Below are positions 7,169-15,318 of a DNA stretch of 22,473 bases, one piece after another. The stretch's first letter is position 1. Every line of letters begins with the position of its first letter. Location of the stretch: contig QHYO01000222.1 of assembly GCA_003224135.1 (NCBI GenBank), positions 1-22,473 of the forward strand, in the 5' to 3' direction. The position numbers and the translations under genes were made by a program. The stretch is from Acidobacteriota bacterium. Its GTDB lineage: Bacteria > Acidobacteriota > Terriglobia > Acidiferrales > UBA7541. Below the pieces are notes generated by a model, which saw only the letters and a program-made list of their open reading frames with translations, was not told where the DNA came from and did not search any database.

Positions 7169-8485
7169 ATGTTGCAAGGAGATGCGCGAGTTGGTACGCT
7201 CATGTTACATCGACGTAACAGGGACCCTTTGACCGACAGGACCCAATACCAGGCGGAAATTGAAAAGCTTGTGGCGAGCCACGCGCTGCACGGGTCGGAA
7301 TCGCTGTGCAAGCTGTTGCGCTACCTGGGAAAGCAAGCACTCGAACATCCGGGAGTTCCAGTCAAGGAATATCAAATTGCGACAGAAGTATTCGGAAGGC
7401 AGGCCGATTTCGACCCGCAACTGGATTCAATGGTTCGCGTGCAGGCAGGCAGACTTCGAACCAAACTCGCGGAATACTACAGCACCGAGGGTGGGTCGGA
7501 TCGAATCATGGTGGAGTTGCCCAAGGGCAGCTACGCGGTAACGTTCCACGAGCGGGCGAACGGGGCGGCCGTTCATGTGAACTCAAGCGGAGCTGGGACT
7601 TGGGCGAATGATCGACTAGAGAACGCAGCATCTGCGGCGAAAAGGCGCTATCTGGTGACGGGATTGAGCCTAGCACTCGCGTTGGCGATAGCGTCGATTG
7701 GCTGGCTGCTCTGGACGCGCCGAGATTCGGGAATTTCGTCCGCCAATGCCGCGGCAGATATTTCGGCGCCCGCACCCATCCGAACATTTTGGAAGGGATT
7801 TGTTCACGGAGCAGAAGAGCCCTGGGTAATTTTTAGCAACGCTAGGTTCGTCGGCCAGCCGAACACGGGGATGCGGTACTACGATCGATCGAAAGACGCG
7901 AATTCACCGATCCTGGACCACTACACGGGTGTGGGAGAAGTGCTGGCGGTGCACAATCTTGACAAGGTCTTCGCCGCGTTGCATCAATCGTTGCGCGTGA
8001 AGCGCGGCAGCCTGTTTTCTCTGGATGACGCAAAGAACAACGATCTAATTTTTATAGGGTCGCCATCGGAGAACCTGACGCTACTTGACATACCGAGCAC
8101 GACAGAATTTGTGTTCAGGAAAGTAGAAAGCGGGCCGCAAGAGGGGAACGTGGCGATTGTCAATTTGCACCCCGCGAAAGGCGAAGCGGAGAAGTATGTA
8201 CTGAGTCCCTCAAACTTTTCGCTAGCGGAAGATTATGCTGTGGTGGCGTTCGTAAAAGGGATCAGTCCGGAACATTCGGAGTTGATTTTGGCGGGGACGA
8301 CAACCATTGGGACGCAGGCCGCGGTGGAATTCGTGACACGAGAAAATTATCTTAGCCAACTCTTAAAGAAGATGAATGTAACGCAGGCGAGCGAATTGAA
8401 GCCGTTCGAAGCGGTGATTCAGGTGAAGGTAGCACGGGGCGTGCCGGTGGAATCTTCGGTGGTCGCACTTCGTGTGTTGAACTAA
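7169..8485 (+). CDS. Single-pass membrane protein with N-terminal regulator-like domain
   Basis: This 438-residue protein has three parts. Residues ~26-127 form a compact alpha/beta domain with EYQIATEVFGRQADFDPQLD, VRVQAGRLRTKLAEYY and MVELPKGSY. Acidobacterial proteins with this segment are often annotated as transcriptional-regulator-like or winged-helix-related. Residues ~160-182 (YLVTGLSLALALAIASIGWL) are one transmembrane helix. Residues ~190-438 are a soluble domain predicted outside the cytoplasm, which I do not recognise. The layout is that of a membrane-bound one-component sensor. It is divergent from the TonB receptor, suggesting it may control it. The start could be ATG 7169 or ATG 7202; neither has a good ribosome binding site. 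DNA binding is inferred from similarity only. Confidence 0.8.
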   Translation: MLQGDARVGTLMLHRRNRDPLTDRTQYQAEIEKLVASHALHGSESLCKLLRYLGKQALEHPGVPVKEYQIATEVFGRQADFDPQLDSMVRVQAGRLRTKLAEYYSTEGGSDRIMVELPKGSYAVTFHERANGAAVHVNSSGAGTWANDRLENAASAAKRRYLVTGLSLALALAIASIGWLLWTRRDSGISSANAAADISAPAPIRTFWKGFVHGAEEPWVIFSNARFVGQPNTGMRYYDRSKDANSPILDHYTGVGEVLAVHNLDKVFAALHQSLRVKRGSLFSLDDAKNNDLIFIGSPSENLTLLDIPSTTEFVFRKVESGPQEGNVAIVNLHPAKGEAEKYVLSPSNFSLAEDYAVVAFVKGISPEHSELILAGTTTIGTQAAVEFVTRENYLSQLLKKMNVTQASELKPFEAVIQVKVARGVPVESSVVALRVLN

Positions 8486-8519
8486 TAATTCCTGTAAATG
8501 CACCGACTGCCGCGCTAGA

Positions 8520-10298
8520 TCAAGGCTGCGGGGCGACGAGTTTCGGATCGAGCGCTGCGGCCTTCTGGAATTCTGCAGCGGCTTCTTCGCTTTTCCCTAA
8601 CCGGCGAAGTGCAATGGCAAGTTCAAAATGTGCCGGAGCGTAGTCCGTGACGGATTGGATTGCCGCGCGAAATTGTGAAATCGCCCCATCCAGATCACCC
8701 GCGTTTCGCAAACGCCTGCCGGAGTTGGTCGCAAAAACAGCGGCCTGAAGGTCCGTTTTTTCTTTTGCCAACCTGGCGCCCAGCTTCGCTTCGGAGGCTG
8801 CTCCTTGTGTGTCACCGAGTTGGCGAAGGACCGCTGCAAGAGTCGTGTGAGCGCCGGCGAAATCCGGCTGAAGCCGTATGGCTTCGCGAAGGGCGTCTAC
8901 AGATTCCTTGGACTTCGACTGCTGCTTGAGAACCGTGCCGAGAGCGTAGAAGGCTTCGGCGTAATCAGGTTTCGCTGTGATCGCTTTCCTTAGTTCATCA
9001 GCGGCTCCGTCTGCATCGCCCATCTGCCACAGGGTGACGCCAAGTGTGTAAGGAGCATCAGGCTGCGCCGGATCGATTGCCTCGGCGGCGCGAAGTTCAG
9101 CGACTGCTTCAGGAAGGTTGTCCTGAAGCTTCAAGGCGAGACCAAGATTGTAGTGAAGCAGTTGGCTATTCGGCGCGCTTACAAGCGCTTTCCGAAATTC
9201 AGCCGCCGCTGCTGCATGATCTGCTTTTTGTAAATATGCCGCGCCGAGATTGGCCTGGTAGCCGATGTCGGCGGGGCGGATTTGGAGCGCCGCGCGAAAA
9301 GCGACAACGGCGCCATCGCCGTCGCCCAACTGAAGCAGCGCGAGACCCAGGTTATTTTGCGCCGCGGCGTTTTGTGGCTGTAGCCGGAGCAATTCGCGAA
9401 AAGCAACGGCAGCATCGGCGGGATTTCCAGCGCGTTGCAACGCTTGACCAAGTAGATCCAGAATTTCGGGCTGCGCAGGCTGGAGCTTGAGAGAGGTCTG
9501 GAATGCGGCGATGGCGTCCGAAAGATTGCCAAGTTCGCGGCGAGCTCTGCCAAGGTAAGCAAACGCGAGGTTATTTTTTGGATCGAGTTGTGTTGCCTGT
9601 GTCAGATGGTTTTCGGCCGACTCGAAGTCCTTTTTCTCGAACTGCAGGACTCCAAGATGGAAATGGGTGGTGGCAAGGCGCGGATTCAGCCGGAGCGCTT
9701 CCTGAAATTCGGAGGTGGCGGATAAGAAATCATTTTGCCGGACCAACATCGAGCCGAGGTCATCATGAAGATCGGCACGGGACGGCGCAAGCGCCAAAGC
9801 GCGGCGAATCGAGGCAATCGAGTCATTGATGTTTGACGAAGCCTCCAGAGCACGAGCGAGGGCGAGGTGTGCGTCCGGTTCGTTCGGAGCAAGGCGAATG
9901 GCAGCGTTCGCTTCACGGATCGCTCCTTGCAAATCGTGCGTGCGAAGTAGTGCCGTCGAAAGGTTGACATGCGCGTTGACGAAAGAAGGTTTCAAGCGAA
10001 CAGCAGCTTCGAATTGCGGAATTGCCTTCGCAGCATAATTTTGCGACAGGAGGACGAATCCCAAGGCGTTTCTGGCCTGAGCGTCTCGTGGATTCTGGCG
10101 AACTGCGGCTTCAAAGGAGGCCTGGGCAGCGACGAAGTCACCGCGTTGCAACGCGGCAGAACCTTCTGAAAAAGACTTGCCGTTTGTCGAAGAATTCGCC
10201 GAAGGATGCGATTGGGCCGAAACCAAAAGCGGAAAAAGCAGAAGCGGAATCAAGTGCACACGAAAATTCCAGCTACTATTTCGACTGCTCTTTTTCAA
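8520..10298 (-). CDS. Large exported TPR protein (about 16 repeats)
   Basis: This is a 592-residue protein. Residues 1-28 are a signal peptide with a hydrophobic core LIPLLLFPLLVSAQ, probably cleaved before Gln29. From about residue 42 to the end it is an almost unbroken run of 34-residue TPR units, for example ALQRGDFVAAQASFEAAVRQ, LGRARRELGNLSDAIAAFQT and ALRRLGKSEEAAAEFQKAAA, about 16 in all. There is no catalytic domain, so a periplasmic or surface protein-binding superhelix is likely. The start is a TTG, supported by GGAGG 7 nt upstream and by its position just before the signal peptide; no ATG is available nearby. It is divergent from the CRTAC1 gene across 122 bp and converges on the membrane regulator. 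TPR and CRTAC1 proteins being neighbours suggests a shared role, which is inference. Confidence 0.88.
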   Translation of the reverse strand: MKKSSRNSSWNFRVHLIPLLLFPLLVSAQSHPSANSSTNGKSFSEGSAALQRGDFVAAQASFEAAVRQNPRDAQARNALGFVLLSQNYAAKAIPQFEAAVRLKPSFVNAHVNLSTALLRTHDLQGAIREANAAIRLAPNEPDAHLALARALEASSNINDSIASIRRALALAPSRADLHDDLGSMLVRQNDFLSATSEFQEALRLNPRLATTHFHLGVLQFEKKDFESAENHLTQATQLDPKNNLAFAYLGRARRELGNLSDAIAAFQTSLKLQPAQPEILDLLGQALQRAGNPADAAVAFRELLRLQPQNAAAQNNLGLALLQLGDGDGAVVAFRAALQIRPADIGYQANLGAAYLQKADHAAAAAEFRKALVSAPNSQLLHYNLGLALKLQDNLPEAVAELRAAEAIDPAQPDAPYTLGVTLWQMGDADGAADELRKAITAKPDYAEAFYALGTVLKQQSKSKESVDALREAIRLQPDFAGAHTTLAAVLRQLGDTQGAASEAKLGARLAKEKTDLQAAVFATNSGRRLRNAGDLDGAISQFRAAIQSVTDYAPAHFELAIALRRLGKSEEAAAEFQKAAALDPKLVAPQP

Positions 10299-10305
10299 CG
10301 ATCAG

Positions 10306-10310
10306 CCTCC
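10306..10310 (-). promoter_or_regulatory. Shine-Dalgarno that supports the TTG start of the TPR gene
   Basis: The minus strand reads GGAGG-CTGATCG-TTG, a strong site at 7-nt spacing. It makes the TTG at 10298 the best start. Confidence 0.75.
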
Positions 10311-10420
10311 AAGGCATGCGGACTGAAGAATTTCATACTAGCATTAAGATGCCGGCAAATGCGGAACTGCCGTTCGCGAGAACAAGAAGCAATATTGGAC
10401 CAAGATCGAGGCGCAAATTG

Positions 10421-12169
10421 ATGAGACTGCGGTTAGCGGAATGCCGGCATTTTGCTGCCTGCGTGCTTCTTTGTGCGAACGCTTGTTTCCCGGACGCACA
10501 CGCAGAGAGCGAGCAACATGCGGCGGAAGCGCAACGAAAGAACGTCGCCTACTTCGTTGATGAAGCGCAAAAAGCTGGCTTGAACGCGCCAAACACGTTT
10601 GGCGGCGTTGACACAAAGAAATTCATCATCGAGACGACCGGAACCGGAGTGGCGATTTTCGACTACGACAACGACGGATGGCCCGACATATTTGTAGTGA
10701 ACGGAACCACGCTCGATCCTCTCCCGGGGAAAAAACCGCCGACAAACCACCTTTACCACAACAATCACGACGGAACGTTTACAGACGTGACGGAGAAGGC
10801 TGGACTCGCTCACACGGGTTGGGGGCAAGGAGTTTGCGTGGGAGATTACGACAACGACGGAAACGAAGATCTTTTTGTGACGTATTACGGAAAAAATGTC
10901 CTGTATCGCAACAACGGGAACGGAACTTTTTCGGACGAGAGCGACAGGGCGGGCGTTGCCGGGAATGGAGCATGGAGCACCGGCTGCGCTTTTGTCGATT
11001 ACGATCGGGACGGGAAGCTCGATCTGTTTGTCTCGACGTACGTTGATTTCGACCTGAAAACGGCGCCCGGGCCCGGCGAGCGCGCATCCTGCATGTGGAA
11101 AGGCGTCCCGGTGATGTGTGGTCCGCGTGGCTTGCCATGGAGCAGAAACGTGCTGTACCACAACAGGGGCGACGGTACGTTTGAGGACGTGACGGTAAAA
11201 GCGCATATTGACCGGACGAATGGGCACTACGGATTCAGCGTGTCGACGATGGATTTCGACGATGATGGATGGCCGGATATTTACGTGGCGTGCGACAGCA
11301 CGCCGAGCATTCTCTACCACAACAATCGCGACGGAACATTCACGGATGTTGCAGTGGTCGCCGGTGCCGCGTTTAACGAAGACGGGAAAGAACAGGCGGG
11401 AATGGGCTCAACCATTGGCGACTATAACGGCGACGGCCGCCTGGACATATTCAAGACTAATTTTTCAGACGATACCGCGACACTTTATCGCAATAACGGA
11501 GACGGAACGTTTGATGACGTAACGTTCGCAGCGGGACTCGGCCTGTACACAAAATATTTAGGATGGGGAACGATGTTCGTCGACGTAGACAACGACGGCT
11601 GGCCGGATCTGCTTCTCGTAAACGGTCACGTTTATCCGGAAGTGGACAAACAGCATCTCGGAAGCGATTACCGGGAGCCTCGAATTCTTTATCACAACAA
11701 GGGCAATGGAACATTTGAGGACATTTCGGCAGACGCGGGACCCGGCATTACTGCTGCGAAATCAGGTCGAGGGCTCGCGGTTGGAGATCTGTGGAACGAC
11801 GGAAGAATGTCCGCGGTTGTAAGCAACATGAACGCGCCGGTGAGCCTGCTGGTGAATCAGGTTCGATCGGGCAATCATTGGATTGCGATCAGGACAACGG
11901 GAAGCAAATCCAATCGCGACGGAATCGGAGCAAGAATCCGCGTCAGAGCGGGTGACAGGATACTGGTCGACGAAGTGCGCAGTGGCTCGAGCTACGATTC
12001 GAGTAACGATATGCGAGTGCATTTCGGGTTGGGCGGCAATGCACGAGTGGAATGGCTCGAGGTCCGGTGGCCGAGCGGCCTAACAGAAAAGTTTTCAAAT
12101 GTTCGCGTCGACGCGGTGCAGACTTTGAAAGAGGGCAGTGGAACCGCACTTCATGGCTCCGGACATTGA
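10421..12169 (+). CDS. CRTAC1/ASPIC-UnbV family secreted beta-propeller protein (copy 1)
   Basis: From the ATG at 10421 this is 582 residues, starting with a Sec-like signal (CRHFAACVLLCANACFPDAHA, ~8-28). GAGG lies 9 nt upstream. The frame stays open upstream, but that part is the antisense shadow of the TPR gene. The body is a seven-bladed-propeller type array of FG-GAP/VCBS repeats with calcium-binding DxDxDG loops, such as DYDNDGWPDIFVVNG, DYDRDGKLDLFVSTY and DVDNDGWPDLLLVNG. A CX8CG pair (CMWKGVPVMC) lies in the middle. The last ~100 residues are an ASPIC/UnbV domain with GIGARIRVRAG and VEWLEVRWPSG. The family is secreted, calcium-binding and of unsettled function. It resembles the product at 15278-17098 along its full length. 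Confidence 0.9.
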   Translation: MRLRLAECRHFAACVLLCANACFPDAHAESEQHAAEAQRKNVAYFVDEAQKAGLNAPNTFGGVDTKKFIIETTGTGVAIFDYDNDGWPDIFVVNGTTLDPLPGKKPPTNHLYHNNHDGTFTDVTEKAGLAHTGWGQGVCVGDYDNDGNEDLFVTYYGKNVLYRNNGNGTFSDESDRAGVAGNGAWSTGCAFVDYDRDGKLDLFVSTYVDFDLKTAPGPGERASCMWKGVPVMCGPRGLPWSRNVLYHNRGDGTFEDVTVKAHIDRTNGHYGFSVSTMDFDDDGWPDIYVACDSTPSILYHNNRDGTFTDVAVVAGAAFNEDGKEQAGMGSTIGDYNGDGRLDIFKTNFSDDTATLYRNNGDGTFDDVTFAAGLGLYTKYLGWGTMFVDVDNDGWPDLLLVNGHVYPEVDKQHLGSDYREPRILYHNKGNGTFEDISADAGPGITAAKSGRGLAVGDLWNDGRMSAVVSNMNAPVSLLVNQVRSGNHWIAIRTTGSKSNRDGIGARIRVRAGDRILVDEVRSGSSYDSSNDMRVHFGLGGNARVEWLEVRWPSGLTEKFSNVRVDAVQTLKEGSGTALHGSGH

Positions 12170-12189
12170 ATGGAGCGAAGTGATCTCCG

Positions 12190-12849
12190 CTAGTGACCTG
12201 AACCTGCCTGCGAGGGCTCAGATGTTTTCTTGAGCCGAGCGCGAGCCGCGAAATATCGCGAGCGAATGCGACCGCCTTGGTCGCTGGTGAAAAGCAGTTT
12301 TCCCTGGCAAGCCTGCTGCAGCTCGGACGCACCCCAGATGGCGGTCATCAGGCCGGTTGCAGAGTGGGAGTCTCGCCCCAACAACAGATGCCCCAATTCG
12401 TGCGCGACGACATAGCCCAATAGCTCGCCGGTCTTAACAGCCTCGGCCGCGTTTGAAGAGGCAAGAACGCGAAAATAAACGAGAGCATAATTTCCATCGC
12501 CAGCAGCATTCTGGAAGGTTTGACCAAAAGTGTCTTCCGTTGCGGTGCTGGCCCTCGATACCAGGCGAACTGAAAGATGCTCCGGAAAAGAGATCGCACT
12601 GCAGCCGGTGTTCGTTTGCCGGTTCCCAGGCGTACCGCAGTCGAGCCACACCAAGAAGAGTCCAGCGCGGCGCATGATAAACGTGGCGCGATCCTGTGCC
12701 TTCGACAAGACCGATTGGGAGACACCGGCGTCATTGAAGACAGAGACGGTTAGGTCCACTAAGGCCGTCTGCTTGCGAGTCTGTGCGACGGCAGGCTGTG
12801 GAAAAAAGCCAACCGACAGAAGCGAAAGGGCCGCGAGCTTGTTTTTCAT
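12190..12849 (-). CDS. Small exported metallopeptidase-like protein (HELGH motif)
   Basis: From the ATG at 12849 this is 219 residues. AGGAG stands 7 nt upstream, so the longer frame to 12876 is rejected. Residues 1-22 are a signal peptide (LAALSLLSVGFFPQPAVAQ). HELGH at 150-154 is the zinc-binding HEXXH helix. It is followed by LLLGRDSH, so the third ligand could be Asp160 (metzincin-like spacing HEXXHX5D) or His162 (spacing X7). SATGLM at 163-168 resembles a metzincin Met-turn. Two Cys (71 and 83) may form a disulfide. The protein is likely periplasmic or secreted; substrate is unknown. It converges on CRTAC1 copy 1 with a 20-bp gap and is divergent from the winged-helix regulator across 240 bp. 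Peptidase activity is inferred from the motif. Confidence 0.82.
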   Translation of the reverse strand: MKNKLAALSLLSVGFFPQPAVAQTRKQTALVDLTVSVFNDAGVSQSVLSKAQDRATFIMRRAGLFLVWLDCGTPGNRQTNTGCSAISFPEHLSVRLVSRASTATEDTFGQTFQNAAGDGNYALVYFRVLASSNAAEAVKTGELLGYVVAHELGHLLLGRDSHSATGLMTAIWGASELQQACQGKLLFTSDQGGRIRSRYFAARARLKKTSEPSQAGSGH

Positions 12850-12856
12850 CGTCCGA

Positions 12857-12861
12857 CTCCT
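12857..12861 (-). promoter_or_regulatory. Shine-Dalgarno that fixes the metallopeptidase start
   Basis: The minus strand reads AGGAG-TCGGACG-ATG with 7-nt spacing to 12849, which selects this start over the in-frame codon 27 nt upstream. Confidence 0.8.
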
Positions 12862-13030
12862 GCTCAAGTGGCGCAAAAATGCGGCAGGAGCGTACGTGCC
12901 TCAAGGCTTGGCTGGTAACCGCCAGCGCAAACCTAGGTGACGAGCTAAACCCAGCGTCTCTGACCGTTTACAGTCGCGGGTGACTTGCAAAATCGGAAAT
13001 TTTACGGCTCTTTGACTGAACGAAATACGA

Positions 13031-13071
13031 CGGCGTACGTAGAAGTAAGAGAGATACCGAGCGGCGTACGT
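13031..13071. promoter_or_regulatory. CGGCGTACGT direct repeats upstream of the winged-helix regulator
   Basis: The exact 10-mer CGGCGTACGT occurs at 13031-13040 and 13062-13071, 31 bp apart, close to three DNA turns. The core GCGTACGT occurs a third time at 12890-12897, near the divergent peptidase gene. The second copy ends 18 nt before the regulator GTG. The spacing and the divergent context suggest an operator, perhaps for autoregulation by the winged-helix protein. Confidence 0.5.
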
Positions 13072-13089
13072 CTAAGAAGCTGAAAAAGG

Positions 13090-15318
13090 GTGAATTCGGT
13101 GGCTACCGGGCTCAACGGGAACTTGGCTGGTGTTGTGAGGTTCGGAGTGTATGAGGTAGATCCTCATACAGGGGAGCTTCGCCGCAACGGAGTAAAGGTA
13201 AAGCTGCAAGAGCAGCCCTTCCAGGTGTTGACAATGTTGCTGGAGCGTCCGGGGGAAGTCATCTCGCGGGAAGAAATGCAGCGAAGGTTGTGGCCTGCGG
13301 ATACGTTCGTGGACTTTGACCACAGCCTGAACGCTGCTATTAAAAGGTTAAGGGATGCGCTGAAGGATTCGGCGGACAATCCCCGATTTGTGGAGACGCT
13401 GGCGCGGCGTGGGTATCGTTTTGTGGCGCCGGTGGCCGGGGCGTTGCCGCCGAACGGAAAAGCCGAAATACGAACGGCGCCCGAGGCGAAACATATTGCC
13501 GGATGGGTTCTGGGGGCACTGGTACTCGTCGGGGCGTGTCTCTCGGTCGGATGGCGTCTCGGCCATGGCACGGCTCGGGCCGTTTCGACAAAAGAAGTGC
13601 GTTTGACGGCAAACTCCGCGGATGTGCCTGTCTATCGGGCATCGATTTCTCCCGATGGACGGTTGCTTGCATACACAGACCCGCGAGGACTCTTTCTCCG
13701 CGAAATTACGCGGGACGATTCGCATCAGCTCTGGTTGCCCACCAACTTCAAGGCCCATTCGGTGAGCTGGTTCCCGGATGGGAATCATGTGCTCCTCGGT
13801 GGTACCGAGGGCGAAGGCGAAAAGTCGAGCCTGTGGAATCTTTCCATTCTGGGAGGCGCTCCGCGGAAGCTGACCGATGTATCCGAAGGGGGAACGGTTT
13901 CGCCGGATGGAACGAAGATTGCATTTTTAGAGAGCAACGACAAATTCAACAGCTCCGAACTTTGGCTGATGAACGCGGATGGAAGCCAATGTCGAAAATT
14001 ATATGAAATCTCCGGATATTCCGGCTCGCTGGCGTGGTCCCCCAATGGAAAAAGACTGGCGTACCAGAAAGCGACGTATTGGCCGGGTAATAGCGAAGAA
14101 GTCCAGATCGAGAGCTACGATCTGACTACAGAAAAATCCAGACCGATGTACTCGGACTATCGCCTGCAAGGCGGACTGAGCTGGAGCCGTGATGGCAGAC
14201 TGTTTTTTACACGATCGGAAGAAGCCTCGAACGCAGAATCAAATGTGTGGTCGATTCGTGTCGACGAGCAGACGGGCGAATCACGAGGCGAATTGACGCG
14301 ACACACGAGCGGGCCCGATTGGAAGCCACGACCGGAAGTTTCGGCCGACGGCAAACATCTGGCGTTCTTGAGAACGAATATCGCGCCCACCGTCTATGTG
14401 GCAGACGTCGATCCCAAAACGAAGTCGGTCGGGAAACTTCAGCGGCTAACCCTCGACGAAAGCCGGAGCAGGCCGTATGAATGGACACCGGACGGAACAG
14501 CGATTTTGTATGTTTCGGACCGGGACGGAGAGTTTCACATTTTCCGTCAGCGCATTGGAGCAACTTCACCGGAGCTTTTGATTGACGGACATGATTCCCC
14601 GAATATCCTGCGGTTGAATCCAGATGGCACCGAAATTCTGTATACCAGCGAACCTGCGCAAGGGCAGAGTTCGCCTCCTGCGCCGCGCAGGCCGGCGTTC
14701 GAGCGCGAAAAAGTACGCATGATGCGGGCTCCGCTTGCGGGCGGCACGGGCCAGCTGCTGCTTGAAGCGGACGGCATCAATAATTTCCAGTGCGCGCGCG
14801 CACCGTCGCGCATGTGCGTATTCAGCAGATTTACGAAAGATGCGCTGGCAATCGTGCAATTCGACTCAGTCACGGGTGCCATGAAAGAAATTTTCCGCAC
14901 CAGCGACGCCGGATGGCAAAACTACAATTGGACGCTGGCGCCTGATGGAAAATTGCTGGCGCTGTGCAAAGAGATGCGCGTTTCACAAGACGCCACGATT
15001 CGACTGATTTCACTCGACAGCGGGACCGAGCGAGTTATTCATTTGCATGAGTGGGCCGGGATTTTGGCGTTCGATTGGGCAGCGGATGGAAAAAGTTTCT
15101 GGGCGAGCGCGATGCTGCGAGGAGAGGCGCGAGCGCTTGTCAGCATCGATCTGCGGGGAAATGTCAGGCAGGCACTGCAAGGAGAGAAGCCCTATATCGG
15201 ATGGGCCATTCGCGATGTGGCAATCGACTGGCGGATCAAACGCCTGGATGTTGGAAGGATTCTAGAAAAAAACCTCGTCAGCTTCTTTTGCCCATGGGGA
15301 ATATTTCTGTGCGGGTAA
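13090..15318 (+). CDS. Membrane-tethered winged-helix regulator with TolB-like propeller (CadC/ToxR-type)
   Basis: This 742-residue protein has an OmpR/CadC-type winged-helix DNA-binding domain at ~17-113, with LQEQPFQVLTMLLERPGEVI, FDHSLNAAIKRLRDALKDSA and ETLARRGYRFVAPV. One transmembrane helix follows at ~136-157. The outer part is a TolB/WD40-like propeller (~165-720) with repeated SPDG-type turns: SISPDGRLLAYTD, VSPDGTKIAFLE, WSPNGKRLAY and WTPDGTAILYVSDRDG. The architecture is a one-component membrane sensor-regulator that would read an extracytoplasmic signal and bind DNA. The start is GTG 13090; GTG 13099 is an alternative with AAAGG at 9-nt spacing. The last 41 bp overlap the convergent CRTAC1 gene, and the C-terminus after RDVAIDW looks non-family, as if the original stop was lost. 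The CGGCGTACGT repeats lie just upstream. Confidence 0.9.
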   Translation: MNSVATGLNGNLAGVVRFGVYEVDPHTGELRRNGVKVKLQEQPFQVLTMLLERPGEVISREEMQRRLWPADTFVDFDHSLNAAIKRLRDALKDSADNPRFVETLARRGYRFVAPVAGALPPNGKAEIRTAPEAKHIAGWVLGALVLVGACLSVGWRLGHGTARAVSTKEVRLTANSADVPVYRASISPDGRLLAYTDPRGLFLREITRDDSHQLWLPTNFKAHSVSWFPDGNHVLLGGTEGEGEKSSLWNLSILGGAPRKLTDVSEGGTVSPDGTKIAFLESNDKFNSSELWLMNADGSQCRKLYEISGYSGSLAWSPNGKRLAYQKATYWPGNSEEVQIESYDLTTEKSRPMYSDYRLQGGLSWSRDGRLFFTRSEEASNAESNVWSIRVDEQTGESRGELTRHTSGPDWKPRPEVSADGKHLAFLRTNIAPTVYVADVDPKTKSVGKLQRLTLDESRSRPYEWTPDGTAILYVSDRDGEFHIFRQRIGATSPELLIDGHDSPNILRLNPDGTEILYTSEPAQGQSSPPAPRRPAFEREKVRMMRAPLAGGTGQLLLEADGINNFQCARAPSRMCVFSRFTKDALAIVQFDSVTGAMKEIFRTSDAGWQNYNWTLAPDGKLLALCKEMRVSQDATIRLISLDSGTERVIHLHEWAGILAFDWAADGKSFWASAMLRGEARALVSIDLRGNVRQALQGEKPYIGWAIRDVAIDWRIKRLDVGRILEKNLVSFFCPWGIFLCG

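Noticed and set aside
6872..7177. 101-codon minus-strand frame in the receptor/regulator gap
   Set aside because: It has no ribosome binding site, no family features, and occupies the region needed for both divergent promoters.
10022..10420. N-terminal extension of CRTAC1 copy 1
   Set aside because: It overlaps the TPR gene in antisense and would bury the signal peptide; ATG 10421 gives a proper signal and a length like copy 2.
10433..11320. 295-codon frame on the minus strand
   Set aside because: It is antisense to the repetitive DxDxDG-coding DNA of CRTAC1 copy 1, whose GAC/GAT-rich codons leave few stops on the other strand. The protein is Val/Arg-rich with no family features.
13012..13041. 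Possible sigma-70 promoter TTGACT/TACGTA before the regulator
   Set aside because: The -35 is good but the -10 matches only two consensus bases, and it overlaps the CGGCGTACGT repeat; not supportable as a promoter.
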